From contig PMSX01000242.1 in the NCBI GenBank assembly GCA_003167495.1, positions 6,089-38,801 of the forward strand: DNA of 32,713 bases, written 5' to 3'. The notes beneath the pieces were generated by a model. The model saw only the letters and a list, made by a program, of their open reading frames with translations. It made no database searches and had not been told where the DNA came from. How positions within the stretch are numbered: the stretch's first letter is position 1; the number at the start of each line of letters is the position of its first letter. Positions 32,242 to 32,713 of the stretch are shown one piece after another. Position numbers and translations under genes: made by a program. This DNA comes from Bryobacterales bacterium. GTDB lineage: Bacteria > Acidobacteriota > Terriglobia > Bryobacterales > Bryobacteraceae.

Positions 32242-32713
32242 TTAAGCGCCAGTTTCGAGCACCACTCTAAAGCGTGCCTTGCCGCTTATCATGCGGTCAT
32301 AAGCCTCCGCCGCACGCTCAAGCGGATATTTCTCTATCAGCGGCAACACGCCGGTAATCTCGCTGAACTTGAGCGTGTCTTCGGAGTCGATCGAGGTACC
32401 ACTGGGCCAGCCGTGAATGGACCGCCGCTGCAGAACCATCCCCGCCACAGCAGCTTGAATTGGCTTGGCGGGAACACCCAGAATCACAAATTCTCCGGCA
32501 TATCCGAGCCCGTCAATTGCCGCCGACATCGCATCAGCGTCGGTTACTGTGGCAAGTATCACCTTTGCGCCGCCCAGCTCTTGTAACGCCGCGGCCACTT
32601 CTGTACTGTTGCTATCGATGTAATGCCGCGCTCCCAGTTCATGCGCAAACTGCTCTTTATCGCCTCCGCGTGCGATAGCGACAGTATTGAACCCCATCTT
32701 TGCCGCAAACTGC
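32242..32713 (-). CDS. Zinc-type alcohol dehydrogenase, C-terminal part (cut by window edge)
   Basis: The gene runs off the right edge of the window, so only its 3' 156 or so codons are present; the frame stays open through QFAAKMGFNTVAIARGGDKE. What remains is the NAD(P)-binding Rossmann region and C-terminus of a medium-chain dehydrogenase: FAHELGARHYIDS, GAKVILATVTDADAM, YAGEFVILGVPAKP and KYPLERAAEAYDRMISGKARFRVVL. It resembles the YahK/AdhP group. The catalytic zinc domain is outside the window. The ATG at 32697 is internal and is not a true start. Confidence 0.85.
   Translation of the reverse strand, partial: QFAAKMGFNTVAIARGGDKEQFAHELGARHYIDSNSTEVAAALQELGGAKVILATVTDADAMSAAIDGLGYAGEFVILGVPAKPIQAAVAGMVLQRRSIHGWPSGTSIDSEDTLKFSEITGVLPLIEKYPLERAAEAYDRMISGKARFRVVLETGA

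Overview
The window looks like chromosomal DNA from an acidobacterium, most probably of the Solibacter/Bryobacter type (an inference from family content; no rRNA gene is present). The best evidence is two copies of a pair typical of that phylum: a small PadR regulator followed directly by a very large MacB/FtsX-type permease with no ATPase gene beside it (ADOP, acidobacterial duplicated orphan permease). A PEP-CTERM protein, an exported ankyrin protein, Tat-exported enzymes, a multiheme cytochrome with TPRs and mostly weak Shine-Dalgarno sequences fit the same picture. There is no phage, insertion sequence, CRISPR array, rRNA or tRNA that I can support.

Layout. 1-6274: a MocA/XdhC-like fusion and YceH on the minus strand, a PEP-CTERM protein whose start codon overlaps that of the fusion, an SRPBCC-ArsR operon with a visible promoter and operator, a YXWGXW protein, an exported DUF711 protein and a MarR repressor. 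6313-7581: an MFS transporter divergent from MarR, with a perfect palindrome between them. 7590-12027: PadR, ADOP and a seven-heme TPR cytochrome as one minus-strand unit. 12094-15914: ankyrin protein, LuxR-type regulator and SppA protease. 15918-18913: the second PadR-ADOP pair, translationally coupled, with a long inverted repeat upstream. 19196-20029: a Fic gene broken by two compensating single-base indels. 20511-22896: M81 metallopeptidase, Uma2-family protein and thioredoxin. 23009-27182: ileS-lspA-lgt packed with 0-1 nt gaps. 27726-30794: a response regulator/thioredoxin-reductase-like fusion and a cNMP-domain histidine kinase. 31001-32713: Tat-exported aldo/keto reductase, cupin and the 3' part of a zinc-type alcohol dehydrogenase.

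How the genes work together. ileS, lspA and lgt join isoleucine charging to lipoprotein maturation. Each PadR probably represses its own ADOP gene. MarR probably controls the MFS exporter, and ArsR its own SRPBCC operon. The kinase/flavoprotein pair is the most interesting unit: the kinase has a cNMP-type sensor domain, and its likely partner carries a receiver domain on a flavoprotein that has lost the thioredoxin-reductase CxxC. Related copies of a 43-bp repeat bracket this operon.

All six convergent gene pairs in the window end within 8 nt of each other or overlap, which leaves no room for intrinsic terminators between them. I did not find a clearly new multi-gene defence or biosynthetic system. 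The best leads are the redox two-component pair with its flanking repeats, the decayed Fic gene, and the long operator in front of the second PadR.
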